Assembly: GCA_001870995.2 (NCBI GenBank)
Contig: MLAV02000002.1
Coordinates: 372,001-436,000 of the forward strand
Reading direction: 5' to 3'
Source of the DNA: Chitinophaga sp. CB10
GTDB lineage: Bacteria > Bacteroidota > Bacteroidia > Chitinophagales > Chitinophagaceae
DNA: 64,000 nucleotides
Below the pieces are notes generated by a model. The model did not search any database. It was not told the origin of the DNA and saw nothing but the letters and a program-made list of their open reading frames with translations. Numbering within the stretch: position 1 is the stretch's first letter; each line of letters starts with the position of its first letter. Both the position numbers and the translations under genes were made by a program. Shown piece after piece: positions 33,223 through 42,152 of the stretch.

Positions 33223-33870
33223 TTTTAATATTTTTTCCTTTCACCAGCACTCCATTCACGCACAGCCACCCGACTTTGGAGGGGGCAGTCTGGTAGCGGT
33301 TGTATTACAACCGTACATCTGGCCGATTGAAGGACATCGTCAATCTCATCATCAAATGCCCTTACAACTGGCTATCTGCTGCGAAGATCGGGCAAGGTGC
33401 CGGAACACCTTGCCCGCGGAGATCGTACAGGTGGCCTTGCCACCTGTACGTAAAGATAGGTCCGGCAGCCAGCTACCGGGCCGCGAAGATTGACCGGGTG
33501 GCCGGCCACCCGGCCGCGGAATCGGAACGGGCTTCGCTCCGTTAGCGAGCGGTGTTTTTGCTCCGCAAAACGCGCTCTCCCCGCTCTCGTTGGTCGCATG
33601 AGAAGTCATTTCTCTGATCAATCGGATGGCAATTCCCCAAGAAAGAGAAGAAGGTGAGCATTGGAGGGAGCAAAAAATTGACGATTTTTTTTACATTTAC
33701 CCTATGAGAATGACTGTAATGTTATAAATCCTTTTCCTGGCTTAGTTCTTAAGCTATACGCTGTGGCCTTCCCTCATGGCGTGTTTTTGTATTCTTCAAA
33801 TCTTATAACCCAAACTAAACGGCCAACAGGCAACTGTTGCTGCATGTAGTAGTTTTTAATCTGAAAATAT
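33223..33870. other. Long non-coding region holding a hairpin array
   Basis: No convincing gene. 33381-33580 is the hairpin array listed separately; short frames across it have a composition unlike neighbouring proteins. The part from 33600 to 33870 is AT-rich with no feature I recognise and no clear promoter for the dioxygenase gene. Confidence 0.5.
33381..33580. repeat. Array of different hairpins joined by a conserved 10-bp linker
   Basis: The linker GCGRAGATYG appears at 33381, 33416, 33450, 33483 and (shortened) 33516, spacing 33-35 bases. Between linkers lie palindromes unlike one another: perfect 11-bp stems at 33389-33416 (arm CGGGCAAGGTG) and 33424-33450 (arm CGTACAGGTGG); an 11-bp stem with one mismatch at 33459-33482 (arm GGTCCGGCAGC); a perfect 8-bp stem at 33494-33513 (arm CCGGGTGG); then weaker hairpins at 33526-33543 and about 33552-33573. 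It is the reverse of a CRISPR layout: short constant linkers, variable self-complementary units. It could be a REP/BIME-like or mobile repeat family. Confidence 0.75.
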
Positions 33871-34650
33871 ATGTCAGAAATATTAAGTAAAAAGGAAATT
33901 CAGCAGTTCATTCATAGTGGTTTTGTTCGCATTGAAAATGCATTCCCGAAAGCAATTGCGGATGCAGCTGTAGATATTCTCTGGAATGACCTGCCTTTTG
34001 ACAGGTTTGATCCCACCAGCTGGACGGAACCTGTCGTACGATTGGGGATGTATGCTCAGCAACCTTTTGTTGACTCCCTGAACAGCAACAAACTGCACTT
34101 AATTTTTGACCAGTTGATTGGTAAAGACAGATGGATACCCTGCCGGAATGTAGGAACGTTTCCTGTCAGGTTCCCGGCTGCCAGGCAGCCTGATGATACA
34201 GGCAAACACGTAGATGCAAGCTTCCCGGGAGATGAACATGGTAATTACTTTGAGTGGCGGGTCAATATTAAATCAAGGGGCCGGGCGTTGTTAATGCTCG
34301 TATTGTATTCGGACGTTAGTGAAAATGATGCGCCTACGGTAATTTATGAGGGCTCTCATATTGATGTTGCAAAGGTTTTATCCAAAGAGGGCGATGCAGG
34401 TCTTTCATTTATAGAGCTCGCAGGCAGACTGGGCGGCCTGCCGGAAAGGAAAGAAGTATATGCGACTGGTAAAGCGGGGACGATTTATTTGTGCCATCCG
34501 TTCCTGGTGCATTCCGGTCAGGCACATAACGGGAGTAATCCTAAATTCATGGCTCAACCGCCTTTGCTGTTAAAAGGTGAATTGGAAGTATTGGATACTA
34601 AGGCTGTATATCCACCTGTTGAACAGGCGATCCGTTTAGGTTTAGCTTAG
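33871..34650 (+). CDS. Phytanoyl-CoA dioxygenase (PhyH) family protein
   Basis: A 259-residue Fe(II)/2-oxoglutarate oxygenase. The iron-binding HxD is in GKHVDASFPGDEHG (about 110-123), and the distal His with the 2OG-binding region is in YLCHPFLVHSGQAHNG (about 208-223). PTVIYEGSHIDV is a typical PhyH turn. Substrate unknown. It stands alone, with non-coding DNA upstream and a terminator downstream. Confidence 0.82.
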   Translation: MSEILSKKEIQQFIHSGFVRIENAFPKAIADAAVDILWNDLPFDRFDPTSWTEPVVRLGMYAQQPFVDSLNSNKLHLIFDQLIGKDRWIPCRNVGTFPVRFPAARQPDDTGKHVDASFPGDEHGNYFEWRVNIKSRGRALLMLVLYSDVSENDAPTVIYEGSHIDVAKVLSKEGDAGLSFIELAGRLGGLPERKEVYATGKAGTIYLCHPFLVHSGQAHNGSNPKFMAQPPLLLKGELEVLDTKAVYPPVEQAIRLGLA

Positions 34651-34666
34651 TGCAGCTAAAAGCATA

Positions 34667-34705
34667 AATCCCTGCCAGGTAAATTTCCGGCAGGGATTCT
34701 TTTTT
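34667..34705 (+). terminator. Terminator after PhyH gene
   Basis: AATCCCTGCC (34667-34676) pairs perfectly with GGCAGGGATT (34689-34698) around a 12-base loop, followed by CTTTTTT. It overlaps the last bases of the DUF808 gene on the other strand. Confidence 0.9.
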
Positions 34706-35573
34706 ACTTCTTAAATAACTTTACCACCCACTTCCCCAGCGTCATCAATACCACCATTGCCAAGCCTGCTGCCAGCCCCAATCCGAACTCTTTCAGGAAA
34801 CCTGCCACATTCGGCAGAAAATGATGGAAGTAATCTATATTATGCAGGAATATCCCACCTGATACAAGAATGAGCGCAAATGTGCCTACCACAGCCAGCA
34901 ATCTGATAATGAGCGGGAGGGCCTTCACCAGCATAATGCCGATGGTGGCAAGAAATCCTTTATTACCATAGCGGCGGATCAGCTTATAGCCGGCATCATC
35001 CATCCTTACAATCAGGGCCACGATGCCATAAACGCCGATGGTCGCCAGCACGGCCACGATCGATACGGTGAGTATTTGTGTAGGCAATGGCTTATCCAGC
35101 ACGGATCCCAGCGCGATAATTACGATTTCTATCGACAGGATAAAGTCCGTTGTAATCGCTGATTTCACTTTAGTTTTTTCAGCAGCCGGGTCATTTTCCT
35201 GTACTTCAGCGGCTTTTTCATGCGTTTTTTCCTCCCCGCGGTGAAACAGGTACTCAATGATTTTTTCCACGCCTTCGTAGGCCAGGTAAAGCCCGCCCAA
35301 TATCAGCGCGATTTTGATTGCCAGCGGAAAAAATACGTTGAGGAGTAATGCAATGGGGATAATGATCAGTTTGTTAAGAAAAGACCCTTTTGTAATTGCC
35401 CATAGAACCGGCAGCTCACGTGAGGAAAGGAAGCCGGTAGCCTTTTCGGCATTTACAGCGAGGTCATCGCCGAGAATGCCCGCTGTTTTGCGCGTAGCTA
35501 CTTTAGCTGTTACAGAAACGTCATCCAGTAATGCAGTAATATCATCAAGGACTGCAAATATGCCCGAGGCCAT
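34704..35573 (-). CDS. DUF808 membrane protein (YedI-like)
   Basis: A 289-residue inner-membrane protein. The N-terminal signature GIFAVLDDITALLDDVSV with KATRKTAGILGDDLAVNAEK-like sequence (about 24-45) defines the family. At least six hydrophobic segments follow (around residues 70, 90, 150, 175, 220 and 270), with a charged loop rich in Glu and Lys near 110-135. E. coli YedI is a homologue of unknown function. Single gene. Confidence 0.92.
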   Translation of the reverse strand: MASGIFAVLDDITALLDDVSVTAKVATRKTAGILGDDLAVNAEKATGFLSSRELPVLWAITKGSFLNKLIIIPIALLLNVFFPLAIKIALILGGLYLAYEGVEKIIEYLFHRGEEKTHEKAAEVQENDPAAEKTKVKSAITTDFILSIEIVIIALGSVLDKPLPTQILTVSIVAVLATIGVYGIVALIVRMDDAGYKLIRRYGNKGFLATIGIMLVKALPLIIRLLAVVGTFALILVSGGIFLHNIDYFHHFLPNVAGFLKEFGLGLAAGLAMVVLMTLGKWVVKLFKK

Positions 35574-36032
35574 TGTGTTGGTTGTTTTTAGTTCAATATA
35601 GGTTCGTATTCAGCAATTAGCGTACCGTTGTTCCGGTTAGCCCTTCTCCGAATAAGGGGCAAAGCTGCTGGTTTTTTTTCACATCTGCAACAAAAAGGCG
35701 CCAGGCCTGGCGCTGAACCACAAACTTCCCCACTTTACAGTTGGCGCGGCCGGCCGAACAAATATAAACTTTCCATGATCGCCGGGCAACGGGGAGGGAG
35801 CCCTAAGCAACAAAGGCGATCGAACCCCGGCTTTGGCAAGCCAGTTACGGAGCAGGCGTACTGCCAGGCTGCAAATGCCTTAAATCACCACTGCAATCCT
35901 GCCACACCCCGCTGCCTTAATTTCATGCATTTAACCCAAGGCCTGTAATTACACCCCCATATGCTGAACAACCACTCCATGGCATTGCCCCCGGCTAAAG
36001 ACAGGAGAGGACAAAATAAAAATGCTATTCAC
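35574..36032. other. Intergenic region upstream of the RiPP precursor
   Basis: No convincing gene. It contains a perfect 16-bp palindrome GCGCCAGGCCTGGCGC (35698-35713) with a T5 run on its minus strand, like a terminator facing left. Short frames here have composition unlike real proteins. No TAnnTTTG box was found before the precursor. Confidence 0.4.
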
Positions 36033-36182
36033 ATGAAACAGCACACCAATCCCAAAAAGTTGCAGTTAACCAAAATTAAAGTTGCTAACCTAACTGCACC
36101 CAAACAGCAAAACAAAATCTGTTTAACTTCTGCTGACCAAACTACCTGCCCTGGCTGCAAGCTGACTATTGACTGCGTTTGA
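36033..36182 (+). CDS. Orphan lanthipeptide-like RiPP precursor peptide
   Basis: A 49-residue peptide. The leader KKLQLTKIKVANLTAPKQ (8-25) has the K-L-x-L-x-K-x-x-V-x-x-L pattern of Bacteroidota class I lanthipeptide precursors. The core, from about residue 28, is rich in Ser, Thr and Cys: ICLTSADQTTCPGC then KLTIDCV (Cys30, 39, 42, 48; Thr32, Ser33, Thr37, Thr38, Thr45), suited to lanthionine rings. No LanB, LanC, protease or exporter gene is in the window, so processing enzymes would be elsewhere. ATG 36033 is chosen because the peptide motif starts here; the frame is open upstream. A strong hairpin follows. Confidence 0.65.
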   Translation: MKQHTNPKKLQLTKIKVANLTAPKQQNKICLTSADQTTCPGCKLTIDCV

Positions 36183-36194
36183 TAAGCGTTCCTG

Positions 36195-36225
36195 CAATGT
36201 CACAGGGCCAGCCCCTGTGACATTG
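36195..36225. terminator. Strong hairpin after the precursor gene
   Basis: A perfect 13-bp stem (CAATGTCACAGGG, 36195-36207, with 36213-36225) has a 5-base loop and starts 12 bases after the precursor stop. No T-run follows, so it may stabilise the mRNA end rather than terminate. From here to 36441 nothing else is seen. Confidence 0.6.
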
Positions 36226-36441
36226 ATTCAGCGTTGTTTACGCAATCCGCATTTTACCAGACATATGCTGCAAAGCTTCCCTAACCGCTGGCAGATAGCT
36301 GCCATGATACATAAAGGGCATCCGCCGAATTTCAGCAGACTATTTGCCTTCCCTGGTTTGCTGCCTTGCGCTGCCGGTGATACGGCACAGTGATTTTCTT
36401 TCATAGCCTTTGGTTTATCCATTGATACCAAAAGCATCTCT

Positions 36442-36987
36442 CTAATCACCCCATTTCAAACTTTCTTTTGCTGAGATATTTTTAATCTGCATGAGGCACT
36501 TATAACGCTGCTGCGCTGCGGTATGCTTATTTTTCCAACCCATCTTGTGCATGAGCGTATTGATAGGGGTGTTCTTAAAGAATATCGCTGTTAGTAACTG
36601 CTGGCAATAGCTGGTAATTTTCCCCAGCCAGCCAGGGAGATGATGGAGGTACGGACTTTCCTGTTCCTGCTCCTCCGGCAACTCGGGGAGCTCCGCTGAG
36701 GCCAGCCGGTACTTATTTTCCCGGAGTTGTTTTAGCCAAAGGTTCCTCGCAATGGCAAACAGGTAGGTGCTCATGGAAGCGGTGAGTACAAAATCCGATG
36801 AGCGCAGCTTTTCCAACAGTATTAATACCGCCTCCTGGAATATATCCCCGGCATCCTGCATGTTTCCGCTATTCTGGCGGATATAACGGGAGATAGCAGG
36901 AAAGCACTGGTCATATAAGTACGTATAGGCTTTACTGTTGCCTTGTTTGAGCAGGATTAATAAGTCTTTTTCCGGGATTTTGGGCAT
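36442..36987 (-). CDS. RNA polymerase sigma-70 family factor, ECF type (orphan)
   Basis: A 181-residue sigma factor. Region 2 is visible as YLYDQCFPAISRYIRQNSG and DIFQEAVLILLEKL (about 23-60). Region 4 is diverged; the C-terminal INTLMHKMGWKNKHTAAQQR (about 140-160) is the likely helix-turn-helix. The linker is Glu/Pro-rich. No anti-sigma factor is adjacent. It faces the RiPP precursor tail to tail, but no link is shown by sequence. Confidence 0.82.
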   Translation of the reverse strand: MPKIPEKDLLILLKQGNSKAYTYLYDQCFPAISRYIRQNSGNMQDAGDIFQEAVLILLEKLRSSDFVLTASMSTYLFAIARNLWLKQLRENKYRLASAELPELPEEQEQESPYLHHLPGWLGKITSYCQQLLTAIFFKNTPINTLMHKMGWKNKHTAAQQRYKCLMQIKNISAKESLKWGD

Positions 36988-37080
36988 GATTTTATAATAT
37001 ATACCAATTTACGGAGTTTATCACCCAAAAGAGCTGTATTATTTAAAACGTCCTGTGCTGGTGATTAGAACTGTATTCAA

Positions 37081-37108
37081 CAAATAAAGGGGAGCCTCCC
37101 GGCTCCCC
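37081..37108 (-). terminator. Terminator of the FecR-regulated SusC/SusD operon
   Basis: Perfect stem GGGGAGCC (37089-37096) with GGCTCCCC (37101-37108) around TCCC. On the minus strand it is followed by TTTATTTG. Confidence 0.85.
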
Positions 37109-37148
37109 TCTCTGCTTCTCAATAGTTGGCATTTGTTAAGACAAACTC

Positions 37149-38546
37149 TTAATGACTATTCTGCACCAGCCTTCCCTCACCATAAGCAATAGAAGTCTGG
37201 GAGAATGGTAATATCCACAGGTGCGAATCCGGACCGATCGAATACGTAGCCGTTCCCTCCACCTTTGTAATCGTAGCTTTATACACCGGATCATTGTTGA
37301 ATCGACGGATGTCCAGGTAGTTGTTACCGTATCCGCGGTACTCTGCACGGGACTCCCGGCGGATCAGGGCAATCGCCTCCGCTTCCGTGGCTGCTGTCAG
37401 GTCTTTATAGAAGGAGGTAATGATGCGTTTGCGGCGCACGGTGTTCAGCGTTTCCATGGCCTCGGCATACTTACCCGCTCTCGCCAGGCATTCCGCTTTA
37501 GCGTAGTAAACTTCCGGGGTGCGGATACCGCCGCTGTTCACATCATCCATGCGGCGCTGTGTAAACACCCGCATATTGGAGAGTACACGACCTACGAAGT
37601 TGATCTTAAAGCGGGCATCTCCCGGCTCGTAATCAGCACTGTCGGAAGGCAGCAGCAGGGAGGCATAGAAGCCCTGGTTCTTGACGATGCTGCCGCCGTA
37701 ATTAAAGTAATAGTTCTCCGGGTTGTTGAACTCATACTTGGCGAGGCCCAGCGAAGGGGAGGTACCATCTGCCGCCGTTTTGTTATCGTTGTAATACTTC
37801 ACGTAATCAAACAGCCTGTTGTTCATGGCCAGCGCTTTGTCCGCCATCTCTTCCGCTTCCCGGTACTTCTGCTGGAAGAGGTAGATGCGCATGAGCATAG
37901 CGTATGCGGCGCCCTTGCCTGCCATCATCGGGTTGGCGCCCATATCTGGCAAGGCCGGTATTGCTTCCGTCAAATCTTTGATCATGAAATCATAGACCTG
38001 CTGTACGGTGGACTGGGAGAGTTTTTGCTCCATTTCTTCCGCCACATTGATGATGACGCCCGGATCCGTGGCTGCTGTTTTAGCATCATACGTTTTGGCG
38101 TAGGTAGTGATGAGGTAGAAATAGTTGATCGCCCGGGCCACTTTGGCTTGCGCAATCAGCGCCGCCTTTTCCGCATCCGTACCGGTGGTGGCGCCAGGCA
38201 CATTATTGATCACCACATTGGTGATAAAGATATTTTTATAGGCAGATGAATATCCCGCATCCGTTTGTATAAACTGCGTCCTGTCCACGTTTTCCTGCCA
38301 GTTATAATTCACCGTGGTGAGGTTCACCGCTGTTTGGGAAGCAGGTAACAGCCTCCAATCGTTGACGAGTGTTGCATGTACGGAGTAGTCGATCACATGG
38401 GCATCGCTATGCTCAATCAATCCCCGGTAATCCGCCAGGGTTTGAGGAACCTTATCCCCTCTCGGCACAATCTCCAGGTATTTATTACAACTGGAAGCAC
38501 CTATCAGCGTTGCACCACAAAATATGATAGTTATTAATTTTTTCAT
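37149..38546 (-). CDS. SusD/RagB family nutrient-binding lipoprotein (pair 2)
   Basis: A 465-residue surface lipoprotein. Lipobox GASSC ends the signal peptide (Cys about 20), followed by NKYLEIVPRGDKVPQTLADY, a common SusD start. Mid-region AKVARAINYFYLITTYAKTY and C-terminal EVYYAKAECLARAG, SRAEYRGYGNNYLDIRRFN and LWILPFSQTSI show the SusD fold. It follows the STN-type SusC gene by 5 bases and is part of a locus with FecR and an ECF sigma factor. Substrate unknown. Confidence 0.93.
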   Translation of the reverse strand: MKKLITIIFCGATLIGASSCNKYLEIVPRGDKVPQTLADYRGLIEHSDAHVIDYSVHATLVNDWRLLPASQTAVNLTTVNYNWQENVDRTQFIQTDAGYSSAYKNIFITNVVINNVPGATTGTDAEKAALIAQAKVARAINYFYLITTYAKTYDAKTAATDPGVIINVAEEMEQKLSQSTVQQVYDFMIKDLTEAIPALPDMGANPMMAGKGAAYAMLMRIYLFQQKYREAEEMADKALAMNNRLFDYVKYYNDNKTAADGTSPSLGLAKYEFNNPENYYFNYGGSIVKNQGFYASLLLPSDSADYEPGDARFKINFVGRVLSNMRVFTQRRMDDVNSGGIRTPEVYYAKAECLARAGKYAEAMETLNTVRRKRIITSFYKDLTAATEAEAIALIRRESRAEYRGYGNNYLDIRRFNNDPVYKATITKVEGTATYSIGPDSHLWILPFSQTSIAYGEGRLVQNSH

Positions 38547-38551
38547 CAGTA

Positions 38552-41500
38552 CTAAATTGAAAGGTTGATACCAAAGTTATAAGTAGGCATGATCGGTAAT
38601 CCCCTGGAGATGGAGCCATTGGAGATAGACGCCGCCTCCGGATCAATTCCCTGGCCGTTAAAGCCGATGTAGAACAGGTTATCCGCCTGGAAGCGTACAC
38701 GCGCGTTGGCTACCTTCAGGCGCTTCAGCCAATCCTGCGGCAGGTTATAGCTCAGGGAGAGGTTTCTGGCCTTGATAAAGCTGGCGTTGGCGATAGATTT
38801 TTCCGAGTACATGTAATAGCTCCTGCTTTGGGACAATACTGTTTTATCGTAATCAAAGGAGAGCTTCGGAATATCTGTCACCAGCTCGTCGCCCGGCTGT
38901 TTCCAGGCATTCATAATACCTTCCATGTACACGCCGGAAGGATAACCTCCGTTCATGGTAGGCAACTCAAAGCGCATGATATGACCGGCATTGTACACCA
39001 GCATGAAGGAGAACTGGAATTGTTTATAACTCAGGTTATTGATAATTGCTCCGGTATAGCGCGGCAGATAAGTACCGCTGTAGGTCAGCACCCGGGGGTC
39101 CGTTATCAACCCATCCGTCGGCTTACCATCCAGGCCGTAAATCATTGCATTTCCTTTTTCATTCACGCCGGCATAACGGTAGCTGTAGATACTGTAGAAC
39201 GGATCGCCCTGCAGGTAGTAGTTAGCCGCATTCGGAATCAGCTCGGAAACCAGTTTAGGACTGTAGTCTACCTTCGTTACCTTATTCTTGTTATAAGCGC
39301 TGTTTACCGTAATATCCCAGCTGAAGCCCCTGCGGCGCAGGACGTTGCCACGGACGGATAATTCCACACCGCTGTTCCGCATACCGCCATTATTCACTTT
39401 GGAACTGGAGAATCCGAGCGCAGGGTCCAGGGTGACGCCGGCCAGGAGGTCCGTACTGTTCCTGATATAGAAATCCATGGTACCGGAAAGGCGGTTACTC
39501 AATGTGGCAAAGTCGAAACCGACATTGGTGGTAGCCGTTTTTTCCCAGCGGAGGTTAGGATTTGGCGGCGCGCCAATGCTGCCTGTCAGGTTACCGGTTT
39601 GGTTGCTGGCGCTGTAATTGGCCACCATGTAAGGACTCGCCTCTTTGGATACGTTCCCGTTCACTCCATAGGAGGCGCGGAGCTTCAGCATATCCAGCCA
39701 GGAAAGGCCTGACATAAATTCCTCGCGGGACATGATCCAGCCGGCACCGGCCGACCATAAAGGACGATACTGGTACCTTGGATTGGTTCCGAAGAGATTG
39801 GATAAATCCATACGGGCGCTACCCGAGATCATGTATTTCTCATTGTAGGTATATGCTGCGTTTCCGTAGAGGGATACAAAGCGGTTGATCACTTCCCTCA
39901 CCCTACCCAAATCAGAAGCGCTCAGCTGGCCCCTTACACCGTTCAAGCCGATGAAACCATTCTTAACATCATCCACGTTTACAGGCATGGACGACATGGT
40001 TTGCCAGTCGTATCCAAAGAGGGCAAAATAATCCCGGTTGATTTTTGATTCACGTACCTCAGAACCCAGCAAACCTACCAACTCATGTTTACGGTGGAAG
40101 GTATGGTTGAAATTCAGCTGTTGCCGGAAGGTGTAGGCGCGGGTAGTGCCCGTCGCGCTACGGAGGCTGTTGCCGGCCGGCACTTTGAATTTCAGGTTGC
40201 CGGCAGCGTCTTTATAGGAGAATGAATTGAGGAAGCCACGCATGTAGCGGGAGTTCTGATCCATGAACTGCTCCGTTTTGTCGCTATTGCGCTCATACTG
40301 GAACATTACATCGTAGTTCAGCCACTTCGTAATTTTGGCATTCAGGCGGATGTTGGTACGCAGATCGACGCCTTTATTCTTTTGCAGGTTGTACCCTACT
40401 TCATCCGCAGGGTTCACACTGAGGTCGAACAGGCCGTTATTTTTAATAATATCCTGTGTAGCTTTTGATTCCTTATTGCGCAGCACAGTCAGGTTGCCAT
40501 TTGCATCCAGTGCGGATTCATATGGCATGAGATAATCAAACCAACTGGAAGCGGTGGAATTAAACCCTGTACTGTTATCAGGAGAAACGCCATCGGAGAA
40601 GTTCAGGTACATGCCAACATCTGCTGTCAACCATTTGGATATCTGCGTGGAGTTCCGCATGTTGATGCCGAAATACTTGTTATTCTCTTTGATGTTGTAT
40701 GCCTGGTCATTCCGGAAAGTAGCGGATAAATTGAAGATATTGGATTCGCTTGCTTTACCGATGGAAATATTGAATTGCTGGTTTTGTTTTGGGCGAACCA
40801 GCTTGTCCAAAATCTGCTGGTTATACTGGTTCACGCCTTTCAATACTTCCAGCCGGGCATCCGCTTCAGCCCGTGTTATCTTGCCTTCCGCCACCTGCAG
40901 CAACAATTCCATAGCAGGGTTATTGTAACCGGCGGCTTCCCTGATTGTAGCGGCTGTACCAATTGGATTGGAAACAAAGAGCGGGTTATGATCAAAGTAA
41001 TAGGTTGTCAGATCAACCAACTCTGCTGAGCTGGCACGCTTGCGGTAACTCAGGTCCCACTTGGGCGTTACGGCATAATCAGCGCTGAAGTTGACATTGG
41101 TTTTACCCTTCTTCGCTTTTTTGGTGGTGATGACGATTACCCCGTTTGCTGCGCGGGCCCCGTAAATAGAGGCTGCGGCCGCATCTTTCAATACAGTGAT
41201 GCTTTCAATATCCTCCGGGTTGATATTCGGCGTTTGGTCTACCACCCAGCCATTAGCGTCGATATAACTATTTTCAACGGGGAAACCGTCTATCACGTAT
41301 AGCGGGTTGGCGCCCCTGGTTTCAAAAGTGGACTGACCACGCACCTGAATCTTATCCTTATACACCATTACGCCCGGCAGGTTGCCTTCCAGCACCTGGT
41401 TCAGGGAGGAGATACGGCGTTTGTCCAGGTCTGCCGCCTTAACGGTGGCAAATGAACCGGTAGCGCGCTCCCGGCTGATGGTCTGATAACCGGTCACCAC

Positions 41501-42124
41501 TACCTCGTTCAGGACTTTCGTTTTAAGCATGATCGTCATGGCCTGCCCCACCACCACCGGTACCGTGGCCTTATCCATACCGGGAAAGGTAACGGTGACG
41601 GATTGAATACTGTCGGGCAGTGAGAAGGCGAACTTCCCATCTCCATTGGTGCCGGTGTAGAACTTACTGCCGGCTGCCATTACAATAGCGCCAGGGATAG
41701 GATTGTTGGAATCATCGATTACTGTTCCATATACCCTGTTGGCAGGAAGCTGCTGCAACGCTTGCCGGGCCTGTGCGGCAGCGGCCTGCTGCGCCGCAAT
41801 ACCTTCCCTGCTCTGCTTTGCTACGATTGTATAGTGATTCTTGTCCACATACAAAAACAACAGGTTATTCGGATACAGGATGCTTTTCAACACTTCTTCC
41901 ACCGGCTTACTGCGCTGTGCTTTAACATCTACCGTAGTAGTTTTACCATTCACGAGCGCCCCTTCGTACATGAAGGTAGTTCCGTAAATTTTCGTTACCT
42001 CCGCCAATGCCTCTTTAACGGCGATGCTGCCGTCCCTGCGCTGCGCGCCGGCATAGTTGAAGGTGAGTAAAAGTACGCATAGGTACAAGCAGCCCCTCAG
42101 GCTTTGTCTGGTACAAATCCCCAT
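38552..42124 (-). CDS. SusC/RagA TonB-linked transporter with STN signalling domain (pair 2)
   Basis: A 1190-residue outer-membrane transporter and signal transducer. Signal peptide about 1-27; secretin/TonB short N-terminal (STN) domain about 33-103 (IAVKEALAEVTKIYGTTFMY); CarboxypepD_reg-like domain about 130-210; plug about 215-340 (ANPLYVIDGFPVENSYIDAN); barrel to the end. The STN domain contacts the periplasmic part of an anti-sigma factor, and FecR lies 28 bases upstream. This is therefore a FecA-like transducer that switches on its own operon when substrate binds. Confidence 0.95.
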   Translation of the reverse strand: MGICTRQSLRGCLYLCVLLLTFNYAGAQRRDGSIAVKEALAEVTKIYGTTFMYEGALVNGKTTTVDVKAQRSKPVEEVLKSILYPNNLLFLYVDKNHYTIVAKQSREGIAAQQAAAAQARQALQQLPANRVYGTVIDDSNNPIPGAIVMAAGSKFYTGTNGDGKFAFSLPDSIQSVTVTFPGMDKATVPVVVGQAMTIMLKTKVLNEVVVTGYQTISRERATGSFATVKAADLDKRRISSLNQVLEGNLPGVMVYKDKIQVRGQSTFETRGANPLYVIDGFPVENSYIDANGWVVDQTPNINPEDIESITVLKDAAAASIYGARAANGVIVITTKKAKKGKTNVNFSADYAVTPKWDLSYRKRASSAELVDLTTYYFDHNPLFVSNPIGTAATIREAAGYNNPAMELLLQVAEGKITRAEADARLEVLKGVNQYNQQILDKLVRPKQNQQFNISIGKASESNIFNLSATFRNDQAYNIKENNKYFGINMRNSTQISKWLTADVGMYLNFSDGVSPDNSTGFNSTASSWFDYLMPYESALDANGNLTVLRNKESKATQDIIKNNGLFDLSVNPADEVGYNLQKNKGVDLRTNIRLNAKITKWLNYDVMFQYERNSDKTEQFMDQNSRYMRGFLNSFSYKDAAGNLKFKVPAGNSLRSATGTTRAYTFRQQLNFNHTFHRKHELVGLLGSEVRESKINRDYFALFGYDWQTMSSMPVNVDDVKNGFIGLNGVRGQLSASDLGRVREVINRFVSLYGNAAYTYNEKYMISGSARMDLSNLFGTNPRYQYRPLWSAGAGWIMSREEFMSGLSWLDMLKLRASYGVNGNVSKEASPYMVANYSASNQTGNLTGSIGAPPNPNLRWEKTATTNVGFDFATLSNRLSGTMDFYIRNSTDLLAGVTLDPALGFSSSKVNNGGMRNSGVELSVRGNVLRRRGFSWDITVNSAYNKNKVTKVDYSPKLVSELIPNAANYYLQGDPFYSIYSYRYAGVNEKGNAMIYGLDGKPTDGLITDPRVLTYSGTYLPRYTGAIINNLSYKQFQFSFMLVYNAGHIMRFELPTMNGGYPSGVYMEGIMNAWKQPGDELVTDIPKLSFDYDKTVLSQSRSYYMYSEKSIANASFIKARNLSLSYNLPQDWLKRLKVANARVRFQADNLFYIGFNGQGIDPEAASISNGSISRGLPIMPTYNFGINLSI

Positions 42125-42152
42125 TGATCTTGGTTTTTAAAAAATAGTAAGT

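Noticed and set aside
33300..33545. Open frames of 75-89 codons on both strands over the hairpin array
   Set aside because: Their sequence follows from the palindromes; no start signal, no fold, and frames exist on both strands, as expected for GC-rich inverted repeats.
33381..33580. CRISPR array
   Set aside because: The constant part is only 10 bp, the variable parts are palindromes, and no cas gene is present.
35628..35948. 106-codon open frame with scattered Cys before the RiPP precursor
   Set aside because: It crosses the GC-rich palindrome, has a composition rich in Arg, Gly and Pro, and has no leader-like or protein-like pattern.
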